Both the position numbers and the translations under genes were made by a program. Below are positions 61,338 through 64,000 of a stretch of DNA of 64,000 bases, one piece after another. Position 1 is the first letter of the stretch; each line of letters starts with the position of its first letter. Under the pieces are notes generated by a model that made no database searches, was not told the origin of the DNA, and saw only the letters and a list, made by a program, of their open reading frames with translations. Source of the stretch: Bugula neritina (taxonomy: Eukaryota; Bryozoa; Gymnolaemata; Cheilostomatida; Bugulidae); contig OZ037770.1 of the NCBI GenBank assembly GCA_964035545.1, forward strand, positions 427,001 to 491,000, written 5' to 3'.

Positions 61338-62036
61338 TCACTCAGATTGACTTCGAATTACTTTGTAGCAATATTAGACATCACGCTGAACTTGTATTTT
61401 ATATTTTCAATATAATAACTAGTTTTAGAACATGACAAAAATTGACTGTTTGCTAAACATTAATAATCTTATAGTATAGCCACTTTTCTAGTTATTTAGC
61501 AATAAGCTTGGTAGATGTTGAGAATCACTAACATCTAAAATCACTTTTCCTAATATTATATTATTTCATAAAATAATCTGTCAAAATAAACATCAATTCA
61601 GAAATATTTTGTCTGAAGAGAATTATGATGCGTACTAACTAGAGATCAGCATATACATATGGTTTAAAGCTAGACAATGTGAAGACAATATAAGAGCAGT
61701 ACATGCAACTAAAAAATGTGTTATATAATTACACTAATACTATACCAAATGACAGCTAGCACTCTTTTATACGTCTGCACATACCACAAAAGCTCATAAC
61801 AAAAGCATAAAGTAAATGAGAAACAAAATAAAATTTCAATAACTTAAATAATGAAATTATATATAATTTTTTAACTATAATATTGATGTAAATAGTTCTA
61901 TTGAAACTACAATTCACTACAACAATTTGAAAACTAAAAAAAGGGACTGCAAAACTATATAATCAATCTTTCTAATGTAAAAAGCAATCGATTTATCATA
62001 TACCTAATTTATACTCTGAATACAACAAGCGGAGCC

Positions 62037-64000
<1,964 letters not shown>

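Overview
The window is animal nuclear DNA: AT-rich, intron-rich (GT..AG introns with phase-consistent exons), full of microsatellites, minisatellites, small DNA transposons and tRNA-derived repeats. Its families (TRIM, sushi/CCP, LRR ectodomain, MGST3, JmjC hydroxylase, Wee1/Myt1-like kinase, KLC-type TPR) suggest a metazoan, most likely an invertebrate. I cannot place the phylum from sequence alone. All gene models below were assembled by hand from splice signals, reading phase and family resemblance, without transcript evidence.

Layout. 1-5.8 kb: no convincing gene; a 967-bp TIR element with iterated motifs lies at 1.3-2.3 kb. 5.9-9.85 kb (+): a large TPR protein with ten almost identical 44-residue repeats. 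12.1-15.0 kb (-): a five-exon MGST3-like MAPEG protein. 15-21 kb: transposon remnants and trinucleotide arrays. 21.2-25.4 kb (+): a six-exon secreted, probably GPI-anchored LRR protein. 27.6-32.0 and 33.0-40.2 kb (+): two tandem paralogous seven-exon TRIM proteins (RING, B-boxes, coiled coil, probable beta-propeller); the second has gained a hAT element with a perfect 8-bp target duplication. 41.6-45.2 kb (-): an eight-exon membrane-anchored JmjC protein whose introns hold a Harbinger-type MITE and a 30-bp repeat that multiplies its splice acceptor. 46.0-47.0 kb (-): two exons of an unrecognised gene. 50.0-61.3 kb (+): a sixteen-exon secreted protein with 11 sushi domains and an unrecognised C-terminal region. 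62.0-64.0 kb (-): the 3' part of a Wee1/Myt1-like protein kinase, running off the window end.

The most striking item is in the last intron of the kinase gene. It is a perfect 99-bp inverted repeat with a 5-nt spacer, flanked on both sides by (TA)n, and each arm encodes a complete type I hammerhead ribozyme. This fits the terminal region of a Penelope-like or related retroelement, but no reverse transcriptase is visible here.

The genes do not form one pathway. Several (TRIM pair, sushi protein, LRR protein, TPR protein) belong to families that often expand and diversify in invertebrate recognition or immune repertoires. That is context, not proof of function.
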